Notes under the pieces: model-generated
Databases searched by the model: none
What the model was told of the DNA's origin: nothing
What the model saw: the letters and a program-made list of their open reading frames with translations, nothing else
Program-made: the position numbers and the translations under genes
Origin: an uncultured Lachnospiraceae bacterium
GTDB lineage: Bacteria; Bacillota; Clostridia; Lachnospirales; Lachnospiraceae
Reading direction: 5' to 3'
Assembly (NCBI GenBank): GCA_947624055.1
Contig: CANQIW010000002.1
Span: 1 to 45,259 of the forward strand
Length of the DNA: 45,259 nucleotides
Shown here: positions 8,461-17,560 of the stretch, piece by piece
Numbering within the stretch: position 1 is the stretch's first letter
How the letters are laid out: the number at the start of each line of letters is the position of its first letter

Positions 8461-10524
8461 ATGAAAGAGGACAAGGTCAAAAATAAAGTACATCTGAAAT
8501 ACAGTGGCAAGCTGATGCGGCACTGGTACTGGTGTGTACTTCTGCCGCTCCTGCTGCTGGGTCTGACGGCTGCTGTGCTTTATGTGAATACAACAGCAGG
8601 TTTTATTGTCGGCGGTTTTACGGGAGTGGTACTGCTGACGGTACTGCTTCTGGATCTGTATTACCGGCCGCGCGTATTGTCCGAGCTTGTGGATTTCGCG
8701 AACCGGTATCACGGCGTGGAGCATGAAATGCTGAAGCAGTTCGTGATCCCTCACGGGCTCGTTCAGACGGACGGAAGAGTGCTCTGGATGAACGACAGGC
8801 TGGCGGAGCTTGTCGGGAAGAAGGAAGGCGGGCACAGGAACATCACCGCCTTCTTTCCTGAGCTTGACATGTCTGTCCTTTCTCCCCGGGAGGACGGGGG
8901 AAACGCGGAAATCACGCACGGGGGCAGGATCTACAATGTCTGTATGCGGCGGATTTCTCTGGATGAGATGCTTCGCGAGCTTCCGGGTGTGGATGCGGCG
9001 GAGGGCGAAATCAGCGTGGTGGAGATCTACTTTTTTGACATCACGGAGATCAACGCGCTCAAGAAGGAGAATTTCGAGCAGAAGCCGATTGTCGGCCTGC
9101 TCTACATGGATAATTATGACGAGGTGGTGGACAGCGTTGAGGACGTCCGCCGTTCGATGCTGGAGGCTCTGATCGACCGCCGGATCACAAGGTATGTCTC
9201 CGCGATGGGAGGACTGATCAAGAAGCTTGAGAAGGACAAATATCTTCTTGTGATGAACCAGAAGGGGCTTACGGGGATGGAGGAAGACCGTTTCTCCATC
9301 CTGGAGGATGTGAAGACGGTAAATATCGGGAACGCGATCAGCATGACGATCAGCATCGGTATCGGCCTGAACACTCCGGATTACGCGCAGAATTATGAGG
9401 CGGCGCGCGGCGCAATGGAGATGGCGCTTGCCCGCGGCGGGGATCAGGTTGTGGTCAAGGATCATGAGAATCTGACGTTCTTCGGCGGCAAGACGCAGCG
9501 CGCCGAGCGGAATACGCGCGTGCGCGCCCGGGTAAAGGCGCAGGCTCTGCGTGAGCTGATCAACACGAAAGACCGTGTGATCGTGATGGGTCACAAGATC
9601 ACAGACATTGATTCGCTCGGCGCGGGCGTGGGCGTGTGCAGAGCCGCACAGGAGACCGGGAAACCGGCGCATATCGTCCTCGGGGACATCAACAGCTCGA
9701 TCCGGGCCTGGGTGACGGCGCTTCAGGGAGAGGGACATGAGGAAAAGCTGTTCCTGACCCATGAGCAGGCCATCGAGATGACCAACCAGAACACAGCGGT
9801 CGTCGTTGTCGACACGAACCGTCCGGCGATGGTGGAGTGTGAGGAACTGCTGTATCTGACGAAGACGATCATCGTGCTGGATCATCACAGACAGGGGACG
9901 GAGAAGATTGAAAACGCTTCCCTGTCTTATATCGAGCCGTCCGCGTCGTCGGCCTGTGAGATGATCGCGGAGATCCTTCAGTATTATGATGAGGAGATCC
10001 GGCTGAAGCCGGTCGAGGCGGACAGTATTTGCGCGGGGATCATCGTCGACACGAATAATTTCGTGGCGAAGACCGGGATGCGCACCTTTGAGGCCGCCGC
10101 GTTTCTGCGCAGAAAGGGCGCCGACATGACGCGTGTGCGCAAATATTTCCGAAACGATATGGATACCTACAAGGCGCGCGCGGAGGCGGTGCGCCACGCG
10201 GAAGCGTTCATGGACTGTTACGCGATCAGCGTCTGTCCGAGCGAAGGACTCGAGAGTCCGACGGTGATCGGGGCGCAGGCTGCGAACGAACTGCTGAATA
10301 TCATCGGGGTCAAAGCCTCCTTTGTGCTGACGGAGTTTAATCAGAAGATCTATATCAGTGCGCGTGCGATCGACGAGGTGAACGTGCAGATCATCATGGA
10401 GCGGTTGGGCGGAGGCGGGCACATCAATATCGCCGGAGCGCAGCTTGACAATGTGAGCATCGATGAAGCGCGCGTGAAGTTAAAAGAAGTACTGACACAG
10501 ATGACGAAAGAAGGGGCGATTTAG
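8461..10524 (+). CDS. gdpP: c-di-AMP phosphodiesterase GdpP
   Basis: A 687-residue membrane-anchored enzyme that hydrolyses cyclic di-AMP to pApA, controlling potassium, osmolyte and wall homeostasis. Two membrane helices (about 24-66) are followed by a PAS-like region and a degenerate GGDEF domain. The catalytic DHH domain shows MGHKITDIDSLG near 376, VVVDTNRP near 448 and LDHHRQG near 473. A DHHA1 domain carries GGGGHINIAGAQ near 649. Length and order match GdpP/YybT. The rplI gene starts 3 bases after its stop and dnaB follows, the standard Firmicute arrangement, so the three are probably co-transcribed. Confidence 0.95.
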   Translation: MKEDKVKNKVHLKYSGKLMRHWYWCVLLPLLLLGLTAAVLYVNTTAGFIVGGFTGVVLLTVLLLDLYYRPRVLSELVDFANRYHGVEHEMLKQFVIPHGLVQTDGRVLWMNDRLAELVGKKEGGHRNITAFFPELDMSVLSPREDGGNAEITHGGRIYNVCMRRISLDEMLRELPGVDAAEGEISVVEIYFFDITEINALKKENFEQKPIVGLLYMDNYDEVVDSVEDVRRSMLEALIDRRITRYVSAMGGLIKKLEKDKYLLVMNQKGLTGMEEDRFSILEDVKTVNIGNAISMTISIGIGLNTPDYAQNYEAARGAMEMALARGGDQVVVKDHENLTFFGGKTQRAERNTRVRARVKAQALRELINTKDRVIVMGHKITDIDSLGAGVGVCRAAQETGKPAHIVLGDINSSIRAWVTALQGEGHEEKLFLTHEQAIEMTNQNTAVVVVDTNRPAMVECEELLYLTKTIIVLDHHRQGTEKIENASLSYIEPSASSACEMIAEILQYYDEEIRLKPVEADSICAGIIVDTNNFVAKTGMRTFEAAAFLRRKGADMTRVRKYFRNDMDTYKARAEAVRHAEAFMDCYAISVCPSEGLESPTVIGAQAANELLNIIGVKASFVLTEFNQKIYISARAIDEVNVQIIMERLGGGGHINIAGAQLDNVSIDEARVKLKEVLTQMTKEGAI

Positions 10525-10526
10525 TT

Positions 10527-10973
10527 ATGAAGGTTATTTTACTGCAGGATGTGAAAGCTCTCGGGAAGAAGGGCGACGTTGTGGAGGTCAGCGAGGGCTA
10601 TGCCCGCAACATGCTGCTCAAAAAGGGCATGGGCAAGGAGGCCACGAGCGGGAATATGAACGATCTGAAACTGCAGAAGGCGAACGCGGAGAAAGTCGCG
10701 AAGGAGCTGCAGGAGGCGGCTGAGATCCTGGGAAGGGAGCTGAAAGACAAAGAGATCAGGGTCGCGGTGAAGGCCGGGGACGGCGGCCGCGTATTCGGCT
10801 CCGTGTCCTCAAAGGAGATTGCGGAGGAGATCAAAAGGCAGCTCGGCCGGGAGGTGGACAAGAAGAAGATTCTCCTGGACAGCCCGATCAAGACGCTTGG
10901 CGTGACGGAAGTCTCCATCAAGCTGCACCCGAAGGTGACGACGGAGATCCGGGTGAATGTCGCCGCATTGTAA
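10527..10973 (+). CDS. rplI: Large ribosomal subunit protein bL9
   Basis: A 148-residue protein of the 50S subunit. It opens with the family signature MKVILLQDVKALGKKGDVVE, followed by SEGYARNMLL. The central helix and the C-terminal RNA-binding domain (FGSVSSKEIAEEIK) are of normal length. It begins 3 bases after gdpP and ends about 50 bases before dnaB, so it is the middle gene of that operon. Confidence 0.97.
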   Translation: MKVILLQDVKALGKKGDVVEVSEGYARNMLLKKGMGKEATSGNMNDLKLQKANAEKVAKELQEAAEILGRELKDKEIRVAVKAGDGGRVFGSVSSKEIAEEIKRQLGREVDKKKILLDSPIKTLGVTEVSIKLHPKVTTEIRVNVAAL

Positions 10974-11021
10974 AAAAAGGATGGAGTAACGCTGGAGTGA
11001 CATAGCTGTGAACGCAGTGGG

Positions 11022-12371
11022 ATGACCGAGAGGAGAGATATTGTGGACGAATCGACGCTCAGGCGGGTTATGCCATACGACATGCAAGCAGAGCAGTCTG
11101 TGATCGGAGCTATGCTTCTGGACCGAGATGCGGCCACGATCGCGACAGAGATGCTGACCCCGGATGATTTTTATCAAAAACAATATGGAATTCTTTTTGA
11201 GGCGATGTCCGAGCTCTATCGCGAGGATATGCCGATCGATCCCGTTACGCTTCAGAGCCGCCTGAAGGCAAAGGATGTTCCTCCGGAGGTCAGCAGCATG
11301 GAATTTGTGGGGGATCTGATCGCATCAACGCCGACATCCGCTAACATAAAATCTTATGCGCAGATCGTGGCCGATAAGTCGCTGCTGCGCAGGCTGATCC
11401 GGACAAACGAGGAAATCGCGTCGGTCTGCTACGAGGGCAAGGATACTGTAGAGAATATCATGGAGACTACAGAGGAGAAGATCTTCCGGGTTCTGCAGAG
11501 AAATTCCGGCGACGAATTCACGCCGATCCGGGAAGTCGTGTTAGGGGCTCTGGACAAGATCGAGGCGGCAAGCCGGGCGAAGGGAAATGTGACCGGACTT
11601 GCGACCGGCTTCATTGATCTGGATCACAAAACATCCGGGTTTCAGCCGTCGGATCTGATCCTGATCGCGGCTCGCCCGTCCATGGGGAAGACGGCGTTTG
11701 CCCTGAATATTGCGGAATACATGGCGCTTCGAAAAGGACTGACAGTGGCAATTTTCAGCCTTGAGATGTCGAAGGAACAGTTGGTCAACCGTCTGTTCTC
11801 GCTGGAGTCCCGTGTGGATTCACAGGTTCTGCGAAACGGAAGCCTGAGTGACAGCGACTGGTCAAGCCTGATCGAGGCCGCGTCTGTGATCGGACACTCA
11901 AATCTGATCATCGACGATACGCCCGGTATTTCGGTTGGAGAGTTGCGCAGCAAGTGCAGGAGATACAAGCTGGAGCATGATCTTGACATTATCATCATCG
12001 ATTATCTTCAGCTCATGCAGGGAGGCCGGAATTCGGAGTCGAGGCAGCAGGAGATCTCGGATATTTCCCGTTCCCTGAAGAAGATTGCGCGTGAGCTGCA
12101 GATCCCGGTGGTTGCGTTGTCGCAGCTTTCGCGCGCGGTGGAGCAGCGGCCGGATCACCGCCCCATGCTCTCGGATCTGAGGGAATCCGGAGCGATCGAG
12201 CAGGACGCGGATGTTGTGATGTTCCTGTACCGTGATGATTATTACAATCATGATACGGAAAAGAAAGATATCGCGGAGGTTAACATTGCCAAGCAGAGAA
12301 ACGGTCCGACCGGTACGATTGAGCTCGCCTGGCTGCCGCGTTTTACAAAATTTGCGAATTTGGAAAAATAA
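11022..12371 (+). CDS. dnaB: Replicative DNA helicase DnaB
   Basis: A 449-residue hexameric helicase that unwinds DNA ahead of the replisome and binds primase through its N-terminal domain. The N-terminal helical domain starts MPYDMQAEQSVIGAMLLD. The RecA-like motor has the Walker A motif ARPSMGKTAFALN near 217, IFSLEMSKEQL, the Walker B-like IIIIDYLQLM, and SQLSRAVEQRPDHRPMLSDLRESGAIEQDAD. No intein or insertion is seen. The track start (ATG 11022) precedes the conserved region by 14 codons and has a weak ribosome site, so a slightly later start is possible. Confidence 0.96.
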   Translation: MTERRDIVDESTLRRVMPYDMQAEQSVIGAMLLDRDAATIATEMLTPDDFYQKQYGILFEAMSELYREDMPIDPVTLQSRLKAKDVPPEVSSMEFVGDLIASTPTSANIKSYAQIVADKSLLRRLIRTNEEIASVCYEGKDTVENIMETTEEKIFRVLQRNSGDEFTPIREVVLGALDKIEAASRAKGNVTGLATGFIDLDHKTSGFQPSDLILIAARPSMGKTAFALNIAEYMALRKGLTVAIFSLEMSKEQLVNRLFSLESRVDSQVLRNGSLSDSDWSSLIEAASVIGHSNLIIDDTPGISVGELRSKCRRYKLEHDLDIIIIDYLQLMQGGRNSESRQQEISDISRSLKKIARELQIPVVALSQLSRAVEQRPDHRPMLSDLRESGAIEQDADVVMFLYRDDYYNHDTEKKDIAEVNIAKQRNGPTGTIELAWLPRFTKFANLEK

Positions 12372-12500
12372 ACGGTTCTTTTTTGCTGTGTCTCGTCATA
12401 TATTTAGTAAGGGAGCATAGGCACATATGTCTTGCGCGTGAACGATATCCGGAGGCGGACATGCCTTCGGGACAGGGGCAGCAGATAAGAGGAGAATCGT

Positions 12501-13175
12501 ATGGCAGAGAAGGAGTATTCGGTCTCGGAAGCAGTGCGGCTCATAGGTGTTGAGTCGCACGTTTTGCGTTACTGGGAGGAGGAGCTTTCGGTAGAGATCC
12601 GCCGCAGCGCGCAGGGACACAGGGTCTACAGCGAGGAGAATATTGATACGTTTCGGCGGGTCAGAGAGCTGAAGGAAAAGGGTCTGCAGCTCAAGGCGAT
12701 TCGTCTTCTGCTGGATGAACGGGGCTGTCTGACGTCCGGCCTGCCGCCGACGGACGCCGGATTCGCGGAGCAGATCCGTGGACTGGCTGGGGAGGACGGA
12801 TGTGCAAAGCGGGCAGGAGGCCGGAATCCGGACAGCGGGTACGCGGAACAGACCGGCGAAACGGCAGGATCGGGCGCGTACGCGGCCCGAACAGACGACG
12901 CCAGGGAAATACTGCGCGCGGAGATCGTTCCGGTGGACGAGCCGGAGCCAATGCGTCGATTCGAGCAGCTCCTGCGCCGTCTGATAGAGGAGGTCGTTTC
13001 AGAGCAGAATGAGAAGCTGGAGGAGACGATCGCGGCGCGGGTGCGGGAAGAGCTGGAGGAGTTTGGCCTGCAGTATGGGCAGATCGCCCGGAGGGAAGCG
13101 GCCGCGGCGCTGGAGGCGGAAGGGAAACGAAGCGGGGCGCTTGCACGCGCGCTGAGAAGGCTGTTCCGGCGTTGA
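12501..13175 (+). CDS. MerR-like helix-turn-helix regulator
   Basis: A 224-residue DNA-binding protein. Residues 5-75 form a MerR-type winged helix: YSVSEAVRLIGVESHVLRYW, then GHRVYSEENIDTFRRVRELKEKG. Residues 76-140 are a variable linker with repeated AEQ/G-rich pieces. Residues 150-224 look helical and probably coiled-coil, ending in basic LARALRRLFRR. No sensor cysteines are seen, so the signal and targets are unknown. AGAGGAG precedes ATG 12501. It lies 130 bases after dnaB with no obvious terminator between, so read-through from that operon is possible. Confidence 0.75.
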   Translation: MAEKEYSVSEAVRLIGVESHVLRYWEEELSVEIRRSAQGHRVYSEENIDTFRRVRELKEKGLQLKAIRLLLDERGCLTSGLPPTDAGFAEQIRGLAGEDGCAKRAGGRNPDSGYAEQTGETAGSGAYAARTDDAREILRAEIVPVDEPEPMRRFEQLLRRLIEEVVSEQNEKLEETIAARVREELEEFGLQYGQIARREAAAALEAEGKRSGALARALRRLFRR

Positions 13176-13396
13176 AGGGACCAGAGCAGACATATCCCTG
13201 CGGATATATTGGCTTTCGGCTAAAAATAAGGACTGCGGCGAACCGGCTCACTCAATAAGGAATAAACCGATCCGGGCAGTCCTCCGGCGCCGTATGATCA
13301 ATCCGACGCGTTGTGTGCTGTCGCTATGTAAGCAGATGATCTGTTGCGATTCAAATCCGGCCGAAGCGTCAACGGCGCGGGCCGTGAGAGCAACGC

Positions 13397-13567
13397 TTAT
13401 TCTGCGGAGATAGCGCCTGTCGGGCATGCAGCTTCGCATGTGCCGCATTCAAGACAGACATCAGCGTCGATTACGTACTTTCCATCGCCCTCAGAGATAG
13501 CGTCTGCCGGGCACTCGCCTGCGCATGTGCCGCAAGCCACGCATTCGTCAGAAATTACATATGCCAT
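13397..13567 (-). CDS. 2[4Fe-4S] ferredoxin (56 aa, below the ORF-track cutoff)
   Basis: A clostridial-type ferredoxin missing from the ORF track because it is short. It begins MAYVISDECVACGTCAGECP and ends CGTCEAACPTGAISAE. The two CxxCxxCxxxCP motifs (CVACGTCAGECP and CLECGTCEAACP) bind two [4Fe-4S] clusters for low-potential electron transfer in the cytosol. The start is fixed by AAAGGAGG 8 bases upstream of the ATG at 13567. It is divergent from the DUF1858 gene, and both have good promoters in the gap. Its redox partner is not in the window. Confidence 0.96.
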   Translation of the reverse strand: MAYVISDECVACGTCAGECPADAISEGDGKYVIDADVCLECGTCEAACPTGAISAE

Positions 13568-13623
13568 AGCCGAATCCTCCTTTTAGAATACGAATTACAG
13601 ATCCCTCATGGAATCTCTGCCTT

Positions 13624-13652
13624 ATTCTAATACAAATCCGCGAAATACACAA
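13624..13652 (-). promoter_or_regulatory. Ferredoxin promoter
   Basis: Read leftward: TTGTGT, 17 bases, TAGAAT, about 55 bases before the ferredoxin start. Confidence 0.55.
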
Positions 13653-13733
13653 GCAGAAATATAAATTTTGAGATGTATTTCTGTGGAAATTTTTATTGAC
13701 GGCTATATATGGCTATATATGGAACAGTGAGCC

Positions 13734-13762
13734 TTGCATAATACGTGGAATCGTATTATAAT
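13734..13762 (+). promoter_or_regulatory. Promoter of the DUF1858 gene with spacer operator
   Basis: TTGCAT, 17 bases, TATAAT. The spacer holds a perfect 7-bp inverted repeat TAATACG-N6-CGTATTA (13739-13758), a likely repressor site. Just upstream is a GGCTATATAT direct repeat (two copies). The binding protein is unknown. Confidence 0.7.
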
Positions 13763-13850
13763 ATGCCGTAGGGTTTCCGCCCCGCTCTGGACGGCCGGTA
13801 TATACAGGCTTTTCGGAGAAATATCGAAGGGAACGAAGGAGGGATACGAA

Positions 13851-14063
13851 GTGGCGGTTAAGATCACTAAGGATATGACGATCGGAGAGATTCTTCAGGT
13901 GAATCAGGGGCTTGCTCCGGTTCTGATGGCAGGCGGGATGCATTGCGTAGGTTGCCCGTCTTCTCAGATGGAGACGCTGGAAGAGGCGGCGATGGTACAC
14001 GGGATCGAGACGGACGTACTGCTTGCCAGACTGAACGCGTTTCTGGAAGCTCTGGAGAAATAG
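13851..14063 (+). CDS. DUF1858 domain protein
   Basis: A 70-residue protein starting at GTG 13851, chosen because GAAGGAGGG lies 7 bases before it; the track's longer ORF starts upstream of the promoter's transcription start. The sequence [40 protein letters not shown] matches the DUF1858 family, with the conserved MHCVGC cysteines and the GI motif. Members are often found near hybrid-cluster or redox proteins and are thought to take part in metal or redox chemistry, but no reaction is established. It has its own promoter and terminator. Confidence 0.85.
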   Translation: MAVKITKDMTIGEILQVNQGLAPVLMAGGMHCVGCPSSQMETLEEAAMVHGIETDVLLARLNAFLEALEK

Positions 14064-14077
14064 GCATCTGAGTGGGA

Positions 14078-14105
14078 AGGGACTGCTTTGGCAGTCCTTT
14101 TTTTG
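14078..14105 (+). terminator. Terminator after the DUF1858 gene
   Basis: GGACTGC-TTTG-GCAGTCC followed by a run of seven T. A textbook rho-independent terminator. Confidence 0.9.
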
Positions 14106-14190
14106 TTCATTTTAACAAAATGAAAAAACCTGTTAGGCAAAACATAAAAAAATTATTTCGTCCCGGGGAAAATATAAGCGAAATGATTCC

Positions 14191-14219
14191 TTGACGAATG
14201 AATAAACTCGTGCCATAAT
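14191..14219 (+). promoter_or_regulatory. Promoter of the HPr-like gene
   Basis: TTGACG, 17 bases, CATAAT, about 70 bases before ATG 14288. Confidence 0.7.
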
Positions 14220-14287
14220 GTCAAAAATTAAACACATTGGAATCAGGCACATAACCTGAAACACAGGACCAGATAGGAGGGATTTAT

Positions 14288-14515
14288 ATGCTGGACAAGA
14301 AAATCCGCCTGAAGACCATCAATGATGTCAGGGAGTTTGTCGACGAGGCCGCGAAGTGTAAATTTGACGTAGATATTTTCTATAATCGTATAATCGTAGA
14401 TGCCAAGTCGCTTCTTGGCGTTATGAGCATGGATCTGACAAAGCCTCTGACGGTAAAATATTCACCGGAAGACTGCTTTTTCGGCAAAATACTTGATAAG
14501 TACGCGGTTGCGTAA
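14288..14515 (+). CDS. HPr-like protein without the active-site histidine
   Basis: A 75-residue HPr-fold protein. The region around residues 38-50 ([13 protein letters not shown]) matches HPr's regulatory serine segment, giving a candidate Ser-46 equivalent. The first helix region ([13 protein letters not shown]) has no histidine where HPr carries phospho-His15. It is therefore unlikely to pass phosphate in the PTS sugar uptake chain and may be regulatory, in the manner of Crh. The RBS is AGGAGG before ATG 14288. It is monocistronic, with its own promoter and a downstream terminator. Confidence 0.8.
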   Translation: MLDKKIRLKTINDVREFVDEAAKCKFDVDIFYNRIIVDAKSLLGVMSMDLTKPLTVKYSPEDCFFGKILDKYAVA

Positions 14516-14543
14516 AAAGGCAGCTGCCAGAGATTCACGAAAG

Positions 14544-14599
14544 ACTGTCGGGAAACAGGACCCGTCCTGCAGGGAACGGACTGTTTCGCGGCAGTTTTT
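14544..14599 (+). terminator. Terminator between the HPr-like gene and copA
   Basis: ACTGTCGGGAAACAG pairs with CTGTTTCGCGGCAGT (two mismatches) and is followed by TTTTT. Confidence 0.7.
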
Positions 14600-14634
14600 G
14601 TCATTTGAGAAATTCCGGTTTCGGAAAAATCCGC

Positions 14635-14663
14635 TTGCATTCTTGTATATGCTGGTATATAAT
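14635..14663 (+). promoter_or_regulatory. copA promoter
   Basis: TTGCAT, 17 bases, TATAAT. Transcription should begin near 14670, right at the edge of the CsoR-like operator. Confidence 0.8.
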
Positions 14664-14673
14664 ACAGGAAAAC

Positions 14674-14690
14674 ATACCCCACAGGGGTAT
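14674..14690 (+). promoter_or_regulatory. CsoR-type copper operator in the copA leader
   Basis: A perfect 7-bp inverted repeat, ATACCCC-ACA-GGGGTAT. G/C tracts within a TAT-flanked dyad are the known pattern for CsoR-family repressors. It overlaps the predicted transcription start, so bound apo-CsoR would block copA until Cu(I) binds. The probable regulator is the CsoR-family gene at 22525. Confidence 0.75.
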
Positions 14691-14769
14691 ATGGATCAAA
14701 TCGCTTTTTTCCGGTCGCATCGCTGCGGAGGCAGCAGGACAGGAGAGACAGAGAGCAAGGAGTGAGAGC

Positions 14770-17298
14770 ATGGAGCAATATCTGGTTACCGGGATGAGCT
14801 GCGCGGCCTGCAGCGCCAGGGTTGAAAAGGCGGTCCGGAAGGTGGACGGCGTCACGGGCTGTTCCGTGAGTCTTTTGACGAATTCCATGGGCGTGGAGGG
14901 GACGGCGTCCCCCGAGTCGGTCATAAGGGCTGTCAAGGATGCCGGCTACGGCGCATCGCTGAAGGGGAAGCGTGAGGCGGCTGGTACGTCTGCCACAGCA
15001 GTGCCGGACTATGACGACGCGCTGACCGACACGGAGACGCCGAAGATGAAGCGCAGGCTGATCGCGTCGCTGTGTCTGCTGATCCCGCTGATGTATGTCT
15101 CGATGGGACATATGATGTGGGGCTGGCCGTTGCCTCGCTTCTTTGACGGGAACCATATCGCGGCGGGACTGGTGCAGCTTCTGCTCACCGCCGCGGTGAT
15201 GGTCATCAACCAGAAATTTTTCATAAACGGTGTCAGAGGCGTCCTGCACGGTGCGCCCAACATGGATACGCTTGTCGCGCTCGGAGCAGGGGCGTCCTTC
15301 GGATACAGCGTCTACGCGCTGTTTGCGATGACCGGTGCGCAGGCATCCGGCGACCATGCGGCCATTATGGGCTATATGCATGAATTTTACTTTGAGTCCG
15401 CGGCTATGATCCTGACGCTGATCACGGTCGGGAAGATGCTCGAGGCGCGCTCCAAAGGCAGGACGACCGACGCGCTCAGGGGGCTCATGAAACTCGCCCC
15501 GAAGACCGCCACGGTGCTGCGGGACGGAGCCGAGACAGAGGTAGGTATCGAGCAGGTACGCATCGGGGATCGTTTCGTGGTTCGACCGGGCGAGAATATT
15601 CCGGTGGACGGAGTCGTTGTCGAGGGGAACAGCGCGGTCAATGAGTCTGCGCTGACCGGCGAGAGCATTCCGGTTGACAAGACGGAAGGGGACAGCGTTT
15701 CGGCAGCGACTGTGAATCAGTCGGGTTTTCTGATCTGTGAGGCGACGCGGGTCGGCGAGGATACAACGCTGGCGCAGATCATTCAGATGGTCAGCGACGC
15801 GGCGGCGACGAAAGCGCCGATCGCTAAGATCGCGGATCGTGTGTCGGGCGTGTTCGTGCCGGCGGTGATCGCGATCGCGCTCGCGACGATCGCACTCTGG
15901 CTTCTTGCGGGACAGGGCGTCGGTTTCGCTTTGGCGCGAGGCATTTCGGTGCTGGTGATCAGCTGTCCGTGCGCGCTCGGGCTTGCCACTCCGGTCGCGA
16001 TCATGGTTGGCAACGGTATGGGGGCGAAGCACGGGATCCTGTTCAAGACGGCGGTGTCGCTGGAGGAGACCGGCAAGGTGGAGATCGTCGCTCTCGACAA
16101 GACCGGGACGATCACGAGTGGGGAACCGCGCGTCACAGACGTTTGCCCGGCGGAGGATGCGCGCACGGATGAACATCTGCTTGACGCCGCGTTTGCGCTG
16201 GAGCGCAGGAGCGAGCATCCGCTGGCGAAAGCAGTACTCTCCCTGGCGCAGGAGCGCGGACTTTCGCCGCGAGAGACGGATGATTTTCAGGCGCTTCCGG
16301 GCAACGGCCTGAGCGCGACCTGCGAAGGACACAGCCTCGCGGGCGGCAATCTCGCGTTTATCCGCACCATGGCGGAGATCCCGGAAGAAATGGAAGAAAA
16401 GGCAGCCGCGCTGGCTTCTGAGGGCAAGACACCGCTGTTCTTCAGCGAAGACGGGAAGCTTCTGGGCATCATCGCGGTCGCCGATGTAGTCAGGGAGGAT
16501 AGCCCGAAGGCTGTGCGGGAACTTCAGAATATGGGGATCCGCGTCGTCATGCTGACGGGAGATAACGAGCGGACCGCGAAGGCGATCGGGGCGGTCTCAG
16601 GCGTGGATGAAGTGATTGCCGGGGTGCTCCCGGACGGTAAGGAGAGCGTGGTACGCAGCCTGCAGAGGCGGGGGAAGACGGCGATGGTCGGCGACGGGAT
16701 CAACGACGCGCCGGCGCTTACAAGGGCGGACATCGGCATCGCGATCGGAGCCGGAACGGACGTCGCGATCGATGCGGCTGACGTGGTACTGATGAAAAGC
16801 AGGCTGTCGGATGTCGCGGCCGCGATTCGCCTGAGCCGGGCGACTCTGCGCAATATCCACGAGAATCTGTTCTGGGCGTTTTTCTACAATGTGATCGGGA
16901 TTCCGCTGGCCGCCGGCGTGTGGTATCCTTTGTTTGGCTGGAAGCTGAATCCGATGTTCGGCGCGGCGGCCATGAGCCTGTCGAGTTTTTGCGTGGTGAC
17001 AAACGCGCTGCGTTTGAACCTGTTCCGGATGTACGACACGTCGCGGGACAGAAAGATAAAAAAGAGAAAGCGAAAGGAGTCAAAAGAGATGGAAAAGACA
17101 ATGGAGATTAAGGGAATGATGTGCGGCCACTGTGAGGCGCGTGTGAAGAAGGCGCTTGAGGCGCTGCCGGAGGTGACGGAGGCTCTGGTGAGTCATGAGA
17201 ACGGCACGGCGGTCGTGAAGCTGGGCGCGGCGATCGAGGACAGCGCGCTGAGGAAGGCAGTCGAGGATCAGGACTACGAGGTAACCGCGATTCGATGA
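14770..17298 (+). CDS. copA: Copper-exporting P-type ATPase CopA with C-terminal chaperone domain
   Basis: An 842-residue P1B-type ATPase pumping Cu(I) out of the cytosol. ATG 14770 is chosen for AAGGAG just upstream and because the protein then starts with a metal-binding domain (GMSCAAC, 8-14); the track's earlier start lies upstream of the operator. Motifs in order: TGES, the membrane ion site CPC (399-401), DKTGT with the phosphorylated D443, SEHP, GDGIND (641-646), and the CopA-specific YN and MxxSS motifs in the last helices. After a Lys/Arg-rich linker, a second heavy-metal domain (GMMCGHC) occupies 774-842. A C-terminal HMA is unusual; its segment carries its own ribosome site. Confidence 0.95.
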   Translation: MEQYLVTGMSCAACSARVEKAVRKVDGVTGCSVSLLTNSMGVEGTASPESVIRAVKDAGYGASLKGKREAAGTSATAVPDYDDALTDTETPKMKRRLIASLCLLIPLMYVSMGHMMWGWPLPRFFDGNHIAAGLVQLLLTAAVMVINQKFFINGVRGVLHGAPNMDTLVALGAGASFGYSVYALFAMTGAQASGDHAAIMGYMHEFYFESAAMILTLITVGKMLEARSKGRTTDALRGLMKLAPKTATVLRDGAETEVGIEQVRIGDRFVVRPGENIPVDGVVVEGNSAVNESALTGESIPVDKTEGDSVSAATVNQSGFLICEATRVGEDTTLAQIIQMVSDAAATKAPIAKIADRVSGVFVPAVIAIALATIALWLLAGQGVGFALARGISVLVISCPCALGLATPVAIMVGNGMGAKHGILFKTAVSLEETGKVEIVALDKTGTITSGEPRVTDVCPAEDARTDEHLLDAAFALERRSEHPLAKAVLSLAQERGLSPRETDDFQALPGNGLSATCEGHSLAGGNLAFIRTMAEIPEEMEEKAAALASEGKTPLFFSEDGKLLGIIAVADVVREDSPKAVRELQNMGIRVVMLTGDNERTAKAIGAVSGVDEVIAGVLPDGKESVVRSLQRRGKTAMVGDGINDAPALTRADIGIAIGAGTDVAIDAADVVLMKSRLSDVAAAIRLSRATLRNIHENLFWAFFYNVIGIPLAAGVWYPLFGWKLNPMFGAAAMSLSSFCVVTNALRLNLFRMYDTSRDRKIKKRKRKESKEMEKTMEIKGMMCGHCEARVKKALEALPEVTEALVSHENGTAVVKLGAAIEDSALRKAVEDQDYEVTAIR
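17089..17298 (+). CDS. Possible internally initiated CopZ-like copper chaperone
   Basis: An in-frame start inside copA: AAAGGAG lies 9 bases before ATG 17089, and translation from there gives a complete 69-residue CopZ-like protein with [15 protein letters not shown]. Free CopZ carries Cu(I) to CopA and to CsoR. The nested start is inferred from the ribosome site and the compact domain. Production of a separate protein is not proven, and the same codons certainly also form the CopA C-terminus. Confidence 0.5.
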   Translation: MEKTMEIKGMMCGHCEARVKKALEALPEVTEALVSHENGTAVVKLGAAIEDSALRKAVEDQDYEVTAIR

Positions 17299-17355
17299 CT
17301 GTCTGTCCGGAAGGACATAGGTGGGCGCGGAAGGCGGAAACGGCGTGACGAGATG

Positions 17356-17420
17356 AAAAACAGGGAATTTCCGGGAGAATGCGGCGGAAGTATTTTTTCG
17401 GAGATATCCCTGTTTTTTCG
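17356..17420 (+). terminator. Terminator-like hairpin after copA
   Basis: AAAAACAGGGA pairs with TCCCTGTTTTT across a 40-base loop, and the T-run is part of the right arm. The long loop makes it less certain than a compact hairpin. Confidence 0.55.
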
Positions 17421-17461
17421 TTCTTAGGAATTTCTTAAGAAAACTACACGGAAACCATTCA

Positions 17462-17489
17462 TTGTTTTTAATTGTGTGCGTGTTATAAT
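17462..17489 (+). promoter_or_regulatory. Promoter of the DPNAEG-repeat surface protein
   Basis: TTGTTT, 16 bases, TATAAT with an upstream TG (extended -10), about 70 bases before ATG 17561. Confidence 0.65.
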
Positions 17490-17560
17490 CACAGTACAAA
17501 AAACAAAATTTATTTCTATAGACATGTGGAGACATGATAGAAAGAGAGGGAGGAGTAAAT

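Noticed and set aside
8440-10422. 660-codon leftward ORF opposite gdpP
   Set aside because: Composition is His/Arg/Asp/Leu-rich, as expected for the antisense of a GC-biased gene; no family motif.
14380-16332. 650-codon leftward ORF opposite copA and the HPr-like gene
   Set aside because: Arg/His-rich antisense shadow spanning two real genes and their regulatory gap.
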